Assembly (NCBI RefSeq): GCF_000023285.1
Contig: NC_013162.1
Location: forward strand, 434,001-498,000
Length of the DNA: 64,000 nucleotides
Direction: 5' to 3'
Source of the DNA: Capnocytophaga ochracea DSM 7271
Lineage (GTDB): Bacteria > Bacteroidota > Bacteroidia > Flavobacteriales > Flavobacteriaceae
Made by a program: the position numbers and the translations under genes. The notes under the pieces were generated by a model, which saw only the letters and a program-made list of their open reading frames with translations, was not told the DNA's origin and made no database searches. This document shows positions 38,301 to 46,720 of the stretch, piece by piece; positions within the stretch are counted from its first letter, which is position 1; every line of letters begins with the position of its first letter.

Positions 38301-39800
38301 TGTTTTCTGTTTTTCGCCGTCTTTCACACACAACAGAATATCGTGGGCATTGGCATCTTTTTTATGTAGATAGAAAGTATTGTTAGTAGCAATGAGTTTC
38401 ACCCCATATTTCTTAGAAAACTCTACAAGGGTTTCGTTTACGCGGTTTTCATCTTCTTGGTTGTGGCGCATCACCTCTAAATAGAAATCCTCGCCGAACT
38501 GCTCTTTCCACCACAAGAGCGCCTCTTCAGCCTGCTTTGTACCGATATTCAGTATTTTTGATGGCACTTCGCCATTCATACCCCCTGAGAGTACTATTAG
38601 GTCGCTTTTGTACTGCTCTACAATCACTTTGTCGATACGAGGTACATAGTAAAAGCCTTTGGTAGAAGCAATAGAAGCCATTTTGGTAAGATTGTGATAA
38701 CCTTGTTTGTTTTTAGCTAAAATCACCACTTGGTAGCCGTTGTCTTGTCGGCTTCTATCTAAGTGATTTTCGCAGATATTGAACTCACAACCTATAATAG
38801 GCTTGATAAGCGTTTCGGTAGGAGTTTCGCCCTTTTCTTCTGCCTCCTTGTTCTTAGCTTCTGCCTCTTTGTTATGAGCTTGTACAGCTTGTACAAAGTG
38901 GAAGGCAGCCATCATATTGCCACTATCGGTAAGTGCCACGGCAGGCATCTTTTCTTTAGCAGTAATTTTTACGAGGTCTTTTATAGACGTAGTAGATTGT
39001 AATATAGAGTGTTGTGTATGGTTGTGCAGGTGGGCGAATACCGCATTTTCTAACAGTGAAGCATCGACGTGAGGTTCGGTAGTTTGTACAGTGCTACTGC
39101 TTTTTCGCAAGGCATCAGAAGCCTCTTTGAGGTTCACGTGTGTAAGTCCGATAAGCCCTATAGGTGAGGTGTGATGCCCTTGAAATTCTTTGATATAGTC
39201 GCTACTGAAAGTACCTTCTTGGAAGCCTTCACCACGACGTATCAATTCAAAGAAACAGCGTGTAGTTGCTTCCACGTCGGCAGTGGCATTGTGCGCCTCG
39301 GCAAATGGTACACCAAAGAGGAAAGAGTGCAACTCGGTGAGGGTAGGCAACTTATAACGACCTCCTTTTCCACCAGCTATCTGGCATAGATTGGCAGTTG
39401 CCTCAGTACAAGTGTCGATTACAGGCATCTGCGTAAGCGGACTCTCCACCCCATAGCGGTAAAACTCAGCCCCCATAATATTGATATCGAAGCCTATATT
39501 TTGTCCCACCACGTATTGCGCTTTGCTGAGTGCCTCGTTGAAAGCTTTGAACACCTCAGCGATAGGCAGGCCTTGTGCTTCTGCTAATTGGGTAGAAATA
39601 CCGTGTACTTTTTCAGCATCATAAGGCACGTCGAAGCCATCGGGCTTTATCAAAAAGTCCTGATGCTCAATGAGTGCGCCCCACTCATCGTGCAATTGCC
39701 AAGCAATCTGCACGGCGCGAGGCCAGTTGTCACTATCAGTAAGGGGGGCATCCCAACGGCGGGGTAAACCCGTGGTTTCAGTATCGAATATTAAGTACAT
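35343..39800 (-). CDS. dnaE: DNA polymerase III alpha subunit with N-terminal exonuclease domain
   Basis: In this 1485-residue protein, residues 1-185 form a DnaQ-type 3'-5' exonuclease (FDTETTG at 5-11, GQNIGFDINIMG at 99-110, HNATADVEA at 170-178). A PHP domain begins at about 257 (HLHNHTQHS). The polymerase core has GPGRGSAAGSAVAF and the catalytic aspartates in PDIDIDFED (about 679-687). A C-terminal OB fold lies at about 1270-1340. Fusion of proofreading and polymerase in one chain is known in Bacteroidota. It is the replicative polymerase catalytic subunit, and its promoter is at 39869-39898. Confidence 0.95.
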   Translation of the reverse strand: MYLIFDTETTGLPRRWDAPLTDSDNWPRAVQIAWQLHDEWGALIEHQDFLIKPDGFDVPYDAEKVHGISTQLAEAQGLPIAEVFKAFNEALSKAQYVVGQNIGFDINIMGAEFYRYGVESPLTQMPVIDTCTEATANLCQIAGGKGGRYKLPTLTELHSFLFGVPFAEAHNATADVEATTRCFFELIRRGEGFQEGTFSSDYIKEFQGHHTSPIGLIGLTHVNLKEASDALRKSSSTVQTTEPHVDASLLENAVFAHLHNHTQHSILQSTTSIKDLVKITAKEKMPAVALTDSGNMMAAFHFVQAVQAHNKEAEAKNKEAEEKGETPTETLIKPIIGCEFNICENHLDRSRQDNGYQVVILAKNKQGYHNLTKMASIASTKGFYYVPRIDKVIVEQYKSDLIVLSGGMNGEVPSKILNIGTKQAEEALLWWKEQFGEDFYLEVMRHNQEDENRVNETLVEFSKKYGVKLIATNNTFYLHKKDANAHDILLCVKDGEKQKTPIGRGRGYRFGMPNNEYYFKTSAEMKALFKDIPEAILNIQEIIDKVEPYGLARDILLPKFDIPEEFQVEEDPTGKKGENNYLRHLTYEGAKRKYPEITDEVRERLDFELSIIEKTGYPGYFLIVQDFIAAARRMNVSVGPGRGSAAGSAVAFCLDITNMDPIKYDLLFERFLNPDRVSMPDIDIDFEDSGRQDVINYVIDKYGESQVARIITYGKMAAKSAIKDTARVLDVPLQESNRLAGLVPNGVSSLGKMFGWDDKTLKEKVRSEELPKVDELKRLLAGEGEEESTQTIQQANIIEGSVRNTGIHACGVIITPDDITNFVPVALAKDSDLFVTQFDNSVVESAGLLKMDFLGLSTLTLIKDTIENIKQTHNIELDAEAFPLDDKKTYELFQRGETVGIFQYESTGMQKYMRELKPTVFADLIAMNALYRPGPLEYIPSFIKRKHGIESIEYDLPDMEEYLKETYGITVYQEQVMLLSQKLAGFTKGEADVLRKAMGKKQIAVLAKMKPKFITQASEKGHDAQKLEKIWADWEKFAAYAFNKSHSTCYAWVGYQTAYLKANYPAEYMAAVLSNNMNDIKTITFFLEECHRMGVKVLPPDVNESLYKFTVNKNGDIRFGMGAVKGVGKAAVDTIVEQRQERPYTSIFDLAKRVDYKSINKKAFESIALAGGFDSFTNVHRAQYFHAEADGIPFLEKAIRFGTKYQESKNSAQMSLFGGESEVDIPEPAVPKCETWGNLEQLRREKEVVGIYISGHPLDDFKHELQNFCNISLSELQDLQPFINRELTVAGMVADLQHRTAKNGKGYGFFTLEDYDGSYEFKLFGDDYLNYQKYMVPGAFLYIKFKVVEGFLNRETNQRGEPRIQFLQMMQLQDVMETLSKKLTLHVNIEEINQDLIAKYKDLLQKHKGKQSIYFVVHHHNENIHLNMENGNLKVAITKSFLDDLDALFAKYHLNDRRMEKIVAKKTEDTHDDEEMAMEDLGLSE

Positions 39801-39868
39801 TTTTTAGGTAAAGCCAGCGTTAGCTGGATATGTGTGTAAGAGTTTTTTTGAGATTTAAAGTGAGAGGG

Positions 39869-39898
39869 CAAAGATACAAAACAATTCACAATTAGCAA
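39869..39898 (-). promoter_or_regulatory. Promoter of dnaE
   Basis: On the minus strand TTG (39896-39898, in TTGCTAATT) and TATCTTTG (39869-39876) are 19 bases apart. Confidence 0.8.
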
Positions 39899-40272
39899 TT
39901 AACCATTGATAATTTTAACACGACGTTATTTCCACCATCAAGTGCAATTTTTTAAGTTGCCTTTTGATAGAATAAGTCTTTTGGTTTTTTAAAGTTTAAT
40001 ACTTTTTTTAGTCTCAGATTTACCTTAACTTCACTCCTCTCTATTTTTTTGTTCATTTATCGTATAAGACTTGTATAAGCTAACCGTAATATCCAAATCC
40101 ACCAATCTACTAATAATTTATCTGTGTGTATTACATCGTTTTTCCTTCGCTCAAACCCTTTTTCACTCTCCACTATTAACTCTTAACTTTTACCTTAAAA
40201 AATCCTCTTTGGCACGGTTGTTGTACTATTTATAATCGTAAAAACAAACTTATATTTTTAATTTTTTATACT
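39899..40272. other. Intergenic region between dnaE and the DUF1573 gene
   Basis: No gene is seen. The stretch 40059-40085 contains CGTATAAGACTTGTATAAGCT, a degenerate form of the dispersed repeat core, and 40165-40200 holds pyrimidine-rich sequence of the TTTTACC type. No clear TAnnTTTG element precedes the gene at 40273. Confidence 0.45.
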
Positions 40273-40641
40273 ATGAAAAAGTTTTTAACATTTGTATTTT
40301 TAGCATTTTTTGGTGTAATGGCTTATGCCCAAGACGCTGAGATTTCTTTTAAATCTGAAGAAATTGATTACGGTAACATCAAACAAGGTGCAGACGGTGT
40401 GCGTGTGTTCGAGTTTACTAACACTGGTAAAGCACCCCTCGTAATTACTAACGTAGCTTCTTCTTGCGGTTGTACCGTTCCTTCTTGGACAAACCAACCC
40501 GTAGCACCAGGAGCTAAAGGGAAAATTGAAGTAAAATACGATACTAATCGTGTTGGACCTATCAGCAAGACTATTACTGTTACCTCCAATGCCAAATCAA
40601 GTCCTGTAAAAGGCTTACGTATCAGAGGAAATGTTCAATAA
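40273..40641 (+). CDS. DUF1573 domain exported protein
   Basis: The 122-residue protein has a signal peptide (MKKFLTFVFLAFFGVMAYAQ) and a single DUF1573 Ig-like domain with F(K)SEEIDYGNIKQG, FTNTGKAPLVITNVASSCGCT and PGAKGKIEVKYDT. The SCGCT Cys pair is the usual family feature. DUF1573 proteins are common, abundant periplasmic or surface proteins in Bacteroidota without a defined role. A strong terminator follows. Confidence 0.88.
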   Translation: MKKFLTFVFLAFFGVMAYAQDAEISFKSEEIDYGNIKQGADGVRVFEFTNTGKAPLVITNVASSCGCTVPSWTNQPVAPGAKGKIEVKYDTNRVGPISKTITVTSNAKSSPVKGLRIRGNVQ

Positions 40642-40673
40642 TCCATAACTATTTATATTTTAATTTACTCCTT

Positions 40674-40711
40674 AGTCGCCTACGATTCTTTCCTTTGCAG
40701 GCGACTTTTTT
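40674..40711 (+). terminator. Terminator after the DUF1573 gene
   Basis: The arms AGTCGCCT (40674-40681) and AGGCGACT (40699-40706) pair perfectly and run into a T6 tract. Confidence 0.85.
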
Positions 40712-40756
40712 GGTGTTAAACTTTTGTAAAAATGCAAATGGTAAGCATATTTTCCT

Positions 40757-40764
40757 TATCTTTG
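40757..40764 (+). promoter_or_regulatory. -7 element of the coiled-coil protein gene
   Basis: TATCTTTG lies 33 bases ahead of the ATG at 40798. No TTG lies at 19-21 bases. It excludes the longer frame starting at 40732. Confidence 0.55.
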
Positions 40765-40797
40765 CACCCTATAAGAAAACTAAATAATTTAACAGAT

Positions 40798-41343
40798 ATG
40801 AAATTACACACACTCACTTTGTTCGCTGGGCTATTTGTAGCTCAAGTGTCATTCGCTCAAGTAGACGAAATGGGAACTATGACCGACACCACTACTCCGG
40901 TAGTTGCTCCCGCCCCTGTTGAAGCTACTCAAGCTCAGTCTCAAGCTGAACTTAAAGCTCAAAAAGAGCAGTTAAAGGCTCAACAAAAATTACAAAAAGA
41001 GCAGGAAAAGGCTGTGAAAGCTGAGCAAAAAGCGGCTAAGGAGCAAGAAAAAGCTGCTAAAGAACAACAAAAAGCTGCTGCTCGTGCTCAAAAGAATCAA
41101 GAACGCTTGTCCAAAGCTAACTCTGAGGTTTCTAAAATAGAGGCTAAAATTACCAAAGCTAAAACTGATTTAGCTAAGGAACAAAACAAGTATAATTTAA
41201 AGAAAGCCAAAGGAGCTCTGTCTCCTCAAGACGATGCTAAGTTCAAAGGAAGAATCCTCAACAAAGAGCAAAAGATTAACAGCTTGAATCTCGACCTTAT
41301 CAAGGCTAAAGAAAAAGTAAACAAATACCAAATGGCAACTTAG
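40798..41343 (+). CDS. Exported Lys/Ala/Gln/Glu-rich coiled-coil protein
   Basis: Starting at 40798 gives 181 residues with a signal peptide (LFAGLFVAQVSFAQ). A Thr/Pro linker follows, then a long charged helix dominated by repeats such as KAEQKAAKEQEKAAKEQQKA (about residues 60-115), and a second heptad region (about 115-180). It is predicted to be a periplasmic or envelope coiled coil; no named family is recognised. It has its own promoter and a shared terminator. Confidence 0.75.
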   Translation: MKLHTLTLFAGLFVAQVSFAQVDEMGTMTDTTTPVVAPAPVEATQAQSQAELKAQKEQLKAQQKLQKEQEKAVKAEQKAAKEQEKAAKEQQKAAARAQKNQERLSKANSEVSKIEAKITKAKTDLAKEQNKYNLKKAKGALSPQDDAKFKGRILNKEQKINSLNLDLIKAKEKVNKYQMAT

Positions 41344-41373
41344 TCATTGTTTTATTTTTTAAAATTACACAAG

Positions 41374-41403
41374 AAAACCGAGTTACTTTCGTAACTCGGT
41401 TTT
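41374..41403. terminator. Bidirectional terminator between the coiled-coil gene and asnS
   Basis: A perfect 13-base-pair stem (41374-41386 with 41391-41403, loop TTTC) with A residues before and T residues after lies between converging genes. Confidence 0.9.
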
Positions 41404-41426
41404 TATATTTCCTGATATAACTTACA

Positions 41427-42857
41427 TTAAAACTCTGCACTCTGTGGTGTGCGTGGGTAAGGTATCACATCACGGATATTGGTCATTCCAGTAGCAAAGA
41501 GTACCAAGCGCTCAAAACCTAAACCAAAGCCACTGTGTACTGCTGTACCGAACTTACGAAGGTCTAAGTACCACCAAAGAGTTGCCTCGTCCATATGAAG
41601 GTCGGCTATTTTTTGTTTGAGCACATCGTAACGTTCTTCACGTTGTGAGCCTCCTACAATTTCACCTATTCCTGGGAAGAGAATATCCATTGCGCGCACC
41701 GTTTTACCGTCTTCATTTAAGCGCATATAAAACGCTTTGATATTTGCTGGATAGTCGTATAGAATTACAGGACACTCAAAGTGTTTTTCCACCAAATAGC
41801 GCTCGTGTTCGCTTTGCAAATCTACACCCCATTCGTTTACAGGGTATTGAAATTTCTTCTTTTTATTGTGATTGCTATTCTTTAAAATATCTATCGCTTC
41901 AGTATAGCTCACCCTCTTAAACTGATTGTGAATTACAAATTCAAGTTTTTCGATGAGTGACATTGTGCTACGCTCGTTCTGTGGTTTAGTCTTCTCTTCT
42001 TCTAAAAATCTTTTGTTCAAGAACTCAAGGTCGTCACGACGTACTTCCAAGGTATATTGCAATACGTATTTAATAAAATCTTCCGCCAAATTCATATTGT
42101 CAATAAGGTCATAGAACGCCATTTCGGGCTCTATCATCCAGAACTCAGCTAAGTGGCGTGAGGTATTGGAGTTTTCAGCACGGAAGGTAGGTCCAAAGGT
42201 GTAAATCTTACCAAGCGCCATCGCAAAAGTCTCACCTTCTAACTGACCTGATACGGTAAGATTTGTCTCCCTACCGAAGAAGTCTTTCTTGTAGTCTACT
42301 TCGCCGTTTTCATTAAGTGGTGGATTTTTGGCATCTAAGGTTGTTACACGAAACATCTCTCCAGCCCCTTCGGCATCACTACCCGTGATAATAGGCGTAT
42401 TCACGTAGAAAAAGCCATTGTCTTGAAAGTATTTGTGAATAGCAAAAGCTAAAGTAGAACGCACGCGCATCACTGCACTAAAAGTACTAGAGCGCACGCG
42501 TAAGTGAGCGTTTTCTCTCAAGAATTCAAGTGAGTGTTTTTTAGGTTGGATAGGGTATTCTTCAGGGTTGCTATCACCTAATATACTTATGTTACTTGCT
42601 TGTAACTCTACGTTTTGCCCTTTACCTTGACTCTCCACAAGTCTTCCTTTTACTTCAATAGCTGCTCCCGTGGTAATACGTTTAAGCAATTCAGGGTCGG
42701 TATTTTCAAAATCTACTACTACTTGTAAATTGTCGATTGTAGAACCATCGTTCAGGGCAATAAAGCGGTTGCTGCGGAAGGTGCGCACCCAACCTTTAAG
42801 GGTGATTTCTCCTTGTATGTTTTTTCCGTCTTGTAATAATTTTTTAATCGAATACAT
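41427..42857 (-). CDS. asnS: Asparaginyl-tRNA synthetase
   Basis: The 476-residue protein has an N-terminal anticodon-binding OB fold ([18 protein letters not shown]), class II motif 2 ([20 protein letters not shown]) and motif 3 ([20 protein letters not shown]), ending with the usual [11 protein letters not shown]. It charges tRNA-Asn with asparagine. The length is typical. It has its own promoter. Confidence 0.96.
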   Translation of the reverse strand: MYSIKKLLQDGKNIQGEITLKGWVRTFRSNRFIALNDGSTIDNLQVVVDFENTDPELLKRITTGAAIEVKGRLVESQGKGQNVELQASNISILGDSNPEEYPIQPKKHSLEFLRENAHLRVRSSTFSAVMRVRSTLAFAIHKYFQDNGFFYVNTPIITGSDAEGAGEMFRVTTLDAKNPPLNENGEVDYKKDFFGRETNLTVSGQLEGETFAMALGKIYTFGPTFRAENSNTSRHLAEFWMIEPEMAFYDLIDNMNLAEDFIKYVLQYTLEVRRDDLEFLNKRFLEEEKTKPQNERSTMSLIEKLEFVIHNQFKRVSYTEAIDILKNSNHNKKKKFQYPVNEWGVDLQSEHERYLVEKHFECPVILYDYPANIKAFYMRLNEDGKTVRAMDILFPGIGEIVGGSQREERYDVLKQKIADLHMDEATLWWYLDLRKFGTAVHSGFGLGFERLVLFATGMTNIRDVIPYPRTPQSAEF

Positions 42858-42889
42858 AACGCGTCTTATTTCTTATCTAATTCTGACGG

Positions 42890-42919
42890 CAAAAGTAATA
42901 ACTTTTCAATAAATAACAA
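42890..42919 (-). promoter_or_regulatory. Promoter of asnS
   Basis: On the minus strand TTG (42917-42919) and TACTTTTG (42890-42897) are 19 bases apart. Confidence 0.75.
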
Positions 42920-42929
42920 AGGAGTTTGG

Positions 42930-43160
42930 CTAAATCTCTAATTGTTTTTCACTTCTTACACTGTTCTGTTATAAACTTTTCATAGGTTTCCATCGTCTTA
43001 CTTTCGCCTCAGATTCGCTCATCTTTCAAACAGCTCTTAATTATTAAACTCTTCTCTTTCCTATAAAAACTTTTCAAGCCTCACTTCCCATTTGCTAATT
43101 CTCAAATCTGCTAATTACATCTACTCGTGTGGCTTGTGTTTTTTACCTATAAAAAAGTTT
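42930..43160. repeat. Degenerate dispersed-repeat remnant upstream of the DUF4190 gene
   Basis: The segment has TTTCGCCTCAGATTCG (about 43004), CATTTGCTAATTCTCAAATCTGC (split over about 43088-43110) and CGTGTGGCTTGTG (about 43126), in the same order as the 3' modules of copies B and C but diverged. It leads directly into a promoter, as they do. No gene is seen. Confidence 0.45.
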
Positions 43161-43167
43161 TTTTAAC

Positions 43168-43197
43168 TTGCAGTATAAATTCTTTGTTGTATATTTG
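43168..43197 (+). promoter_or_regulatory. Promoter of the DUF4190 gene
   Basis: TTG (43168-43170) and TATATTTG (43190-43197) are 19 bases apart. The ATG at 43197 overlaps the -7 element, so translation must begin at 43233. Confidence 0.75.
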
Positions 43198-43232
43198 TGG
43201 CATTAAAATCGAGTATTTATTGTTTAATAAAG

Positions 43233-43544
43233 ATGGAAGAATTCAAGCAAAATACCTCAAACGATTGGTCGTTTATTCACAATAGGCAATATAACAATAA
43301 CAACCTAAATAACAATCCCATAGGTCTGGTGGGGTTCATAACGTCTGTAGTGGCAATATTCCTCGTATTGCTCCCTATTGTGAATCTTATCATATGGCTC
43401 ACCGGATTGATATTATCTATTATCGGAATGAGCAAGAAGCCTAAAACATTAGCCGTCGCAGGGCTTATTATTTCTGGAGTAACTTTTTTGGTGCTTATAG
43501 TCATTATTGCTTGTATCGTATTCTTAGCTACTAATTCCCAATAG
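43233..43544 (+). CDS. Small DUF4190-like membrane protein
   Basis: The 103-residue protein has an Asn-rich N-terminus and two hydrophobic hairpin segments (about residues 30-58 and 68-97). They are joined by GMSKKPKTLAVAGLIIS, which fits the DUF4190 pattern of two glycine-rich transmembrane helices. It is likely an inner-membrane protein of unknown role. The start was chosen at 43233 because the promoter overlaps the upstream ATG. Confidence 0.7.
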   Translation: MEEFKQNTSNDWSFIHNRQYNNNNLNNNPIGLVGFITSVVAIFLVLLPIVNLIIWLTGLILSIIGMSKKPKTLAVAGLIISGVTFLVLIVIIACIVFLATNSQ

Positions 43545-43586
43545 TTTTTCTCCCCCTTTTATCTTTTACTCCTACTTTTTACCTAA

Positions 43587-45248
43587 CTAAAATTGGAAGT
43601 AAATAAACGGCTGAATATCGGTAGAATAAGCCTGATAGCAAATGAGCACTACTACTAAGACTATCGCTATTTTCACAGCGTAATGGCTCTCGGCAAACAC
43701 GTGTTCCACATAGTCTTTCCAATGCTGTGGTAGCCAATGGGTAATATAACCAATCAAGATAACGCCTAATGGAATATTGTTATGTCTAATCACTTCGGTA
43801 GCAGTATCCCAACTCATATTGTTCGCCACTTGTGCGAACCATAAGTTTATGCTCTCCATATCATTACCTCGGAAAAATATGCGTGTAAAGGTAATAAAAG
43901 CAAAGGTAAAGACTATCTTCCAAGCGCGAGTAATCCACAGCTTACTTTGCTCGTACGGACTTACCTTGCGCCAATACTTATAAGCGACTACACCCAAACC
44001 GTTCAATCCACCCCATATAACAAACTTCCACGAAGCTCCGTGCCACAATCCTCCAATAAGCATCGTGAGCATAATGTTGATATTGGTAGTCAAGTAACGC
44101 TCAAAAGGTTTGTAATAAAAAGCTACTACCGCACCTGCTATCAGCAATCCCCCTGTGATAAAAGTAAAGGCGAGGTTACCAATCGCTACTACCAATATCA
44201 CTACAAAAAGCAAGGAAAACACAAAAGTTCCTAAGGTGCTATTGCGGTTACCTCCTAACGGAATATACAAATAGTCCTTCAACCAAGTAGAAAGCGAGAT
44301 GTGCCAGCGTTTCCAAAAGTCCCCACAGTTCAAAGCCTTATAAGGTGAATTGAAGTTTACAGGCAAATGGAAACCCATCAATAGCGCTACCCCTATGGCT
44401 ATATCGGTATAGCCAGAAAAATCACCGTATATTTGGAGCGAGTAACCTATCAGAGCTAATAAGTTAGAAAAGCCCGAGTGCATTTCAGGAGCATCAAATA
44501 CCTTATCCAAAAAGTGCAACGCAATAAAATCAGCAAATATCATCTTCTTGATAAGTCCTTTAAGAATAAGGAATATCGCCTTATTAAACTCTTCTTTGCT
44601 AATCTCTGTTTTTTTGAGAATTTGAGGTACAAACTCTTCTGCACGTACAATAGGACCTGCTACTAACTGAGGGAAGAAACTCACATAAAAACCAAAGTCT
44701 AATATCGATTTCAGTGGTGCAACCTTTCTGCGGTAAATATCCACTGTATAGCTGATGGTCTGAAAAGTGTAGAAAGAAATACCTACGGGCAATATAATTT
44801 TATCAACTGAAAAGTATCCGTTATAGTCAAACCCATTTGCCCAATAGGCTAAATAGTTAAAGGTTTGGTGATGAGTGTGAAACAGCGCATTGTAAGTATC
44901 AGTAAAGAAATAAGCATACTTAAAATAACTAAGTACTAATAAGTTCACACAAACGCTAATAGTAACCCCTATTTTGCGTCGGCGCTCTTCTTGTTGATTA
45001 TAGATATAATGCCCCAAATAAAAGTCAGTAACAGTACTAAATACCAATAACAATACAAAAAGCCCACTTGCCTTGTAATAGAAGTAAAAGCTGGCAAGCA
45101 ACAAAAACAAGTTGCGCACGTGCTTACGCTTATAGATGAGCACAAACACCGCATATACTAAAGCAAAGAATATCCAAAAGTCTATCCGTACAAAAGTAAG
45201 TGGGTGAGCCGACTCAAAGGTAAAGAAGTTTTTAAAGAAATCTATCAT
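43587..45248 (-). CDS. MBOAT family O-acyltransferase
   Basis: The 553-residue polytopic protein has about 11 hydrophobic segments, the AlgI/DltB-type blocks YFSVDKIILPVGISFYTFQT and FQLVAGPIVRAEEF-like FPQLVAGPIVR, SGYTDIAIG, NFNSPYKALNCGDFWKRWHISLSTWL and the catalytic His in IGGLWHGASW. MBOAT proteins of this group transfer acyl groups across the membrane to extracellular polysaccharides. It follows the SGNH hydrolase gene by 5 bases, the usual partner arrangement for O-acetylation modules. Confidence 0.9.
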   Translation of the reverse strand: MIDFFKNFFTFESAHPLTFVRIDFWIFFALVYAVFVLIYKRKHVRNLFLLLASFYFYYKASGLFVLLLVFSTVTDFYLGHYIYNQQEERRRKIGVTISVCVNLLVLSYFKYAYFFTDTYNALFHTHHQTFNYLAYWANGFDYNGYFSVDKIILPVGISFYTFQTISYTVDIYRRKVAPLKSILDFGFYVSFFPQLVAGPIVRAEEFVPQILKKTEISKEEFNKAIFLILKGLIKKMIFADFIALHFLDKVFDAPEMHSGFSNLLALIGYSLQIYGDFSGYTDIAIGVALLMGFHLPVNFNSPYKALNCGDFWKRWHISLSTWLKDYLYIPLGGNRNSTLGTFVFSLLFVVILVVAIGNLAFTFITGGLLIAGAVVAFYYKPFERYLTTNINIMLTMLIGGLWHGASWKFVIWGGLNGLGVVAYKYWRKVSPYEQSKLWITRAWKIVFTFAFITFTRIFFRGNDMESINLWFAQVANNMSWDTATEVIRHNNIPLGVILIGYITHWLPQHWKDYVEHVFAESHYAVKIAIVLVVVLICYQAYSTDIQPFIYFQF

Positions 45249-45253
45249 AGCTA

Positions 45254-46717
45254 TTATTGCACTGTGGCAAGGTCGTTAAGTAGGCATTGGTAAAACACTT
45301 CCGAAATTAGTTTAGTCCCTTGTGGCGTAAAGTGTACGTAATCCGAAACAGCCATTCCTTTTTTCACCCACGCTGTCATCGAGTTTTCTCCTCCCATTGC
45401 TTCAAAGATACTAAAATAAGCAATCCCATTTTTCAAGGCTTCTTCCTTCATCAGTTTGTTCATTTTCGGCACAAAAGGATAGGTGATGAGTTGTCCATTA
45501 CTCGAAGTTGTCATATCTCCAGGGCCTAAAAGCATAAACATTGCATTGGGATTGGCTCGCTTTACCCATTTGATATTAAATATCAACGCGTTTACATACT
45601 CCTGAAGCTGTTGGTCTGTTTTCATATAGGGGATTGTATTTCCTCCGTACTGAAAGATAAATATATCGGGTTTACGGTCAGCACTCATCTGTCTGAAATG
45701 CTCGTAATTCATACGTGTAAATATACGTCCTGCTTCCCCTCGCATCGCTACGTTATCCATTCGTACCCCTGACGACGCATCAAGAGTAATCCCATAAAAA
45801 TCCGGACTTATCTTGCCTTCCAATTCCACTTTTAGCTCCTTAGGAGTAGATGCGAAATTGAGCTTATAATTATGGTATTTACCATCTGAGATAAGAGTAT
45901 CTATTCTTAGAATATTCCCGTCCTGATACACACGTATCTTCACTTTTGCCATCGCATTGCCATAATGCAACCCAAAGCGCGTGTAGTTTCTTAAACGTGC
46001 ATACGATTTGTCCGAAGGCTTAATCGTAAAGCTGGCTTTTGCTACGGGTAAGGCAGTCGTATCAGCAGTATTGCTCACATAATTAGTAAAACGTGAGAAG
46101 GTAGAGAACAAACCATACTTATCGTGCGCTACCGTTTTGCGTTGTTTGCGGTCGAAGAAAGCGTAGCGCGTCCAGTTAGGCGAAGCAATAATGTCCACAC
46201 TGTTCTGGCTGTACACTACTTTTATAGGGATAAAACCCGGTCCTCCACCAGTATATGCCAATTGCAATCGGTTGCGCACATAGCCGGTGATACGGTCTCC
46301 TTCTATTTGCGAATCACCATAATGCACTATTTGGCAGGTAGGCTGACACAGTTTCTCTTTAAGTCTTCTGATATAATCCGTATGATTCCCCGGGTAATAT
46401 ATTTTCCCTTCTATATTGGTTTCCGAAGTTTGTACCGTATCCTTAACAATAGTATCCTTTTTTGCTAAATTTTCGGTTTTTTCGTCTACAATGGTTTTAG
46501 TATCTTTAATAAGTTCGTCTACTTTATTATTTTCCTCTTCCCCTTTAAAGAGCATTCCCAATATATCAGGGGTCGGATAGCGCAACATCGCGTCACCAAA
46601 CACTATACCCCCCCGCACCATTCCTTTGGCGGTGGTGTGATAACTGCTGAAAAGGGTCATTGTAAAGAGGGCTACCAGCACCCCCACAATAAAGAGTAAG
46701 ATTTTTTTAGGTTGCAT
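45254..46717 (-). CDS. Membrane-anchored SGNH/GDSL-type hydrolase (acyl transfer partner)
   Basis: The 487-residue protein has one N-terminal transmembrane segment (LLFIVGVLVALFTMTLF). A periplasmic SGNH domain has Ser136 in HYGDSQIEGD (block I), GGNT in block III and Asp459/His462 in SDYVHFT (block V). A beta-sandwich insert lies between (about residues 200-330). Paired with the MBOAT gene it probably completes O-acylation of a surface glycan, as AlgJ/AlgX or PatB-type proteins do; the glycan is unknown. It starts 3 bases after the ABC-F gene. Confidence 0.85.
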   Translation of the reverse strand: MQPKKILLFIVGVLVALFTMTLFSSYHTTAKGMVRGGIVFGDAMLRYPTPDILGMLFKGEEENNKVDELIKDTKTIVDEKTENLAKKDTIVKDTVQTSETNIEGKIYYPGNHTDYIRRLKEKLCQPTCQIVHYGDSQIEGDRITGYVRNRLQLAYTGGGPGFIPIKVVYSQNSVDIIASPNWTRYAFFDRKQRKTVAHDKYGLFSTFSRFTNYVSNTADTTALPVAKASFTIKPSDKSYARLRNYTRFGLHYGNAMAKVKIRVYQDGNILRIDTLISDGKYHNYKLNFASTPKELKVELEGKISPDFYGITLDASSGVRMDNVAMRGEAGRIFTRMNYEHFRQMSADRKPDIFIFQYGGNTIPYMKTDQQLQEYVNALIFNIKWVKRANPNAMFMLLGPGDMTTSSNGQLITYPFVPKMNKLMKEEALKNGIAYFSIFEAMGGENSMTAWVKKGMAVSDYVHFTPQGTKLISEVFYQCLLNDLATVQ

Positions 46718-46720
46718 AAC

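Noticed and set aside
43197-43232. Upstream start for the DUF4190 gene
   Set aside because: The ATG at 43197 overlaps the -7 promoter element and would add 12 residues with no similarity to the family.
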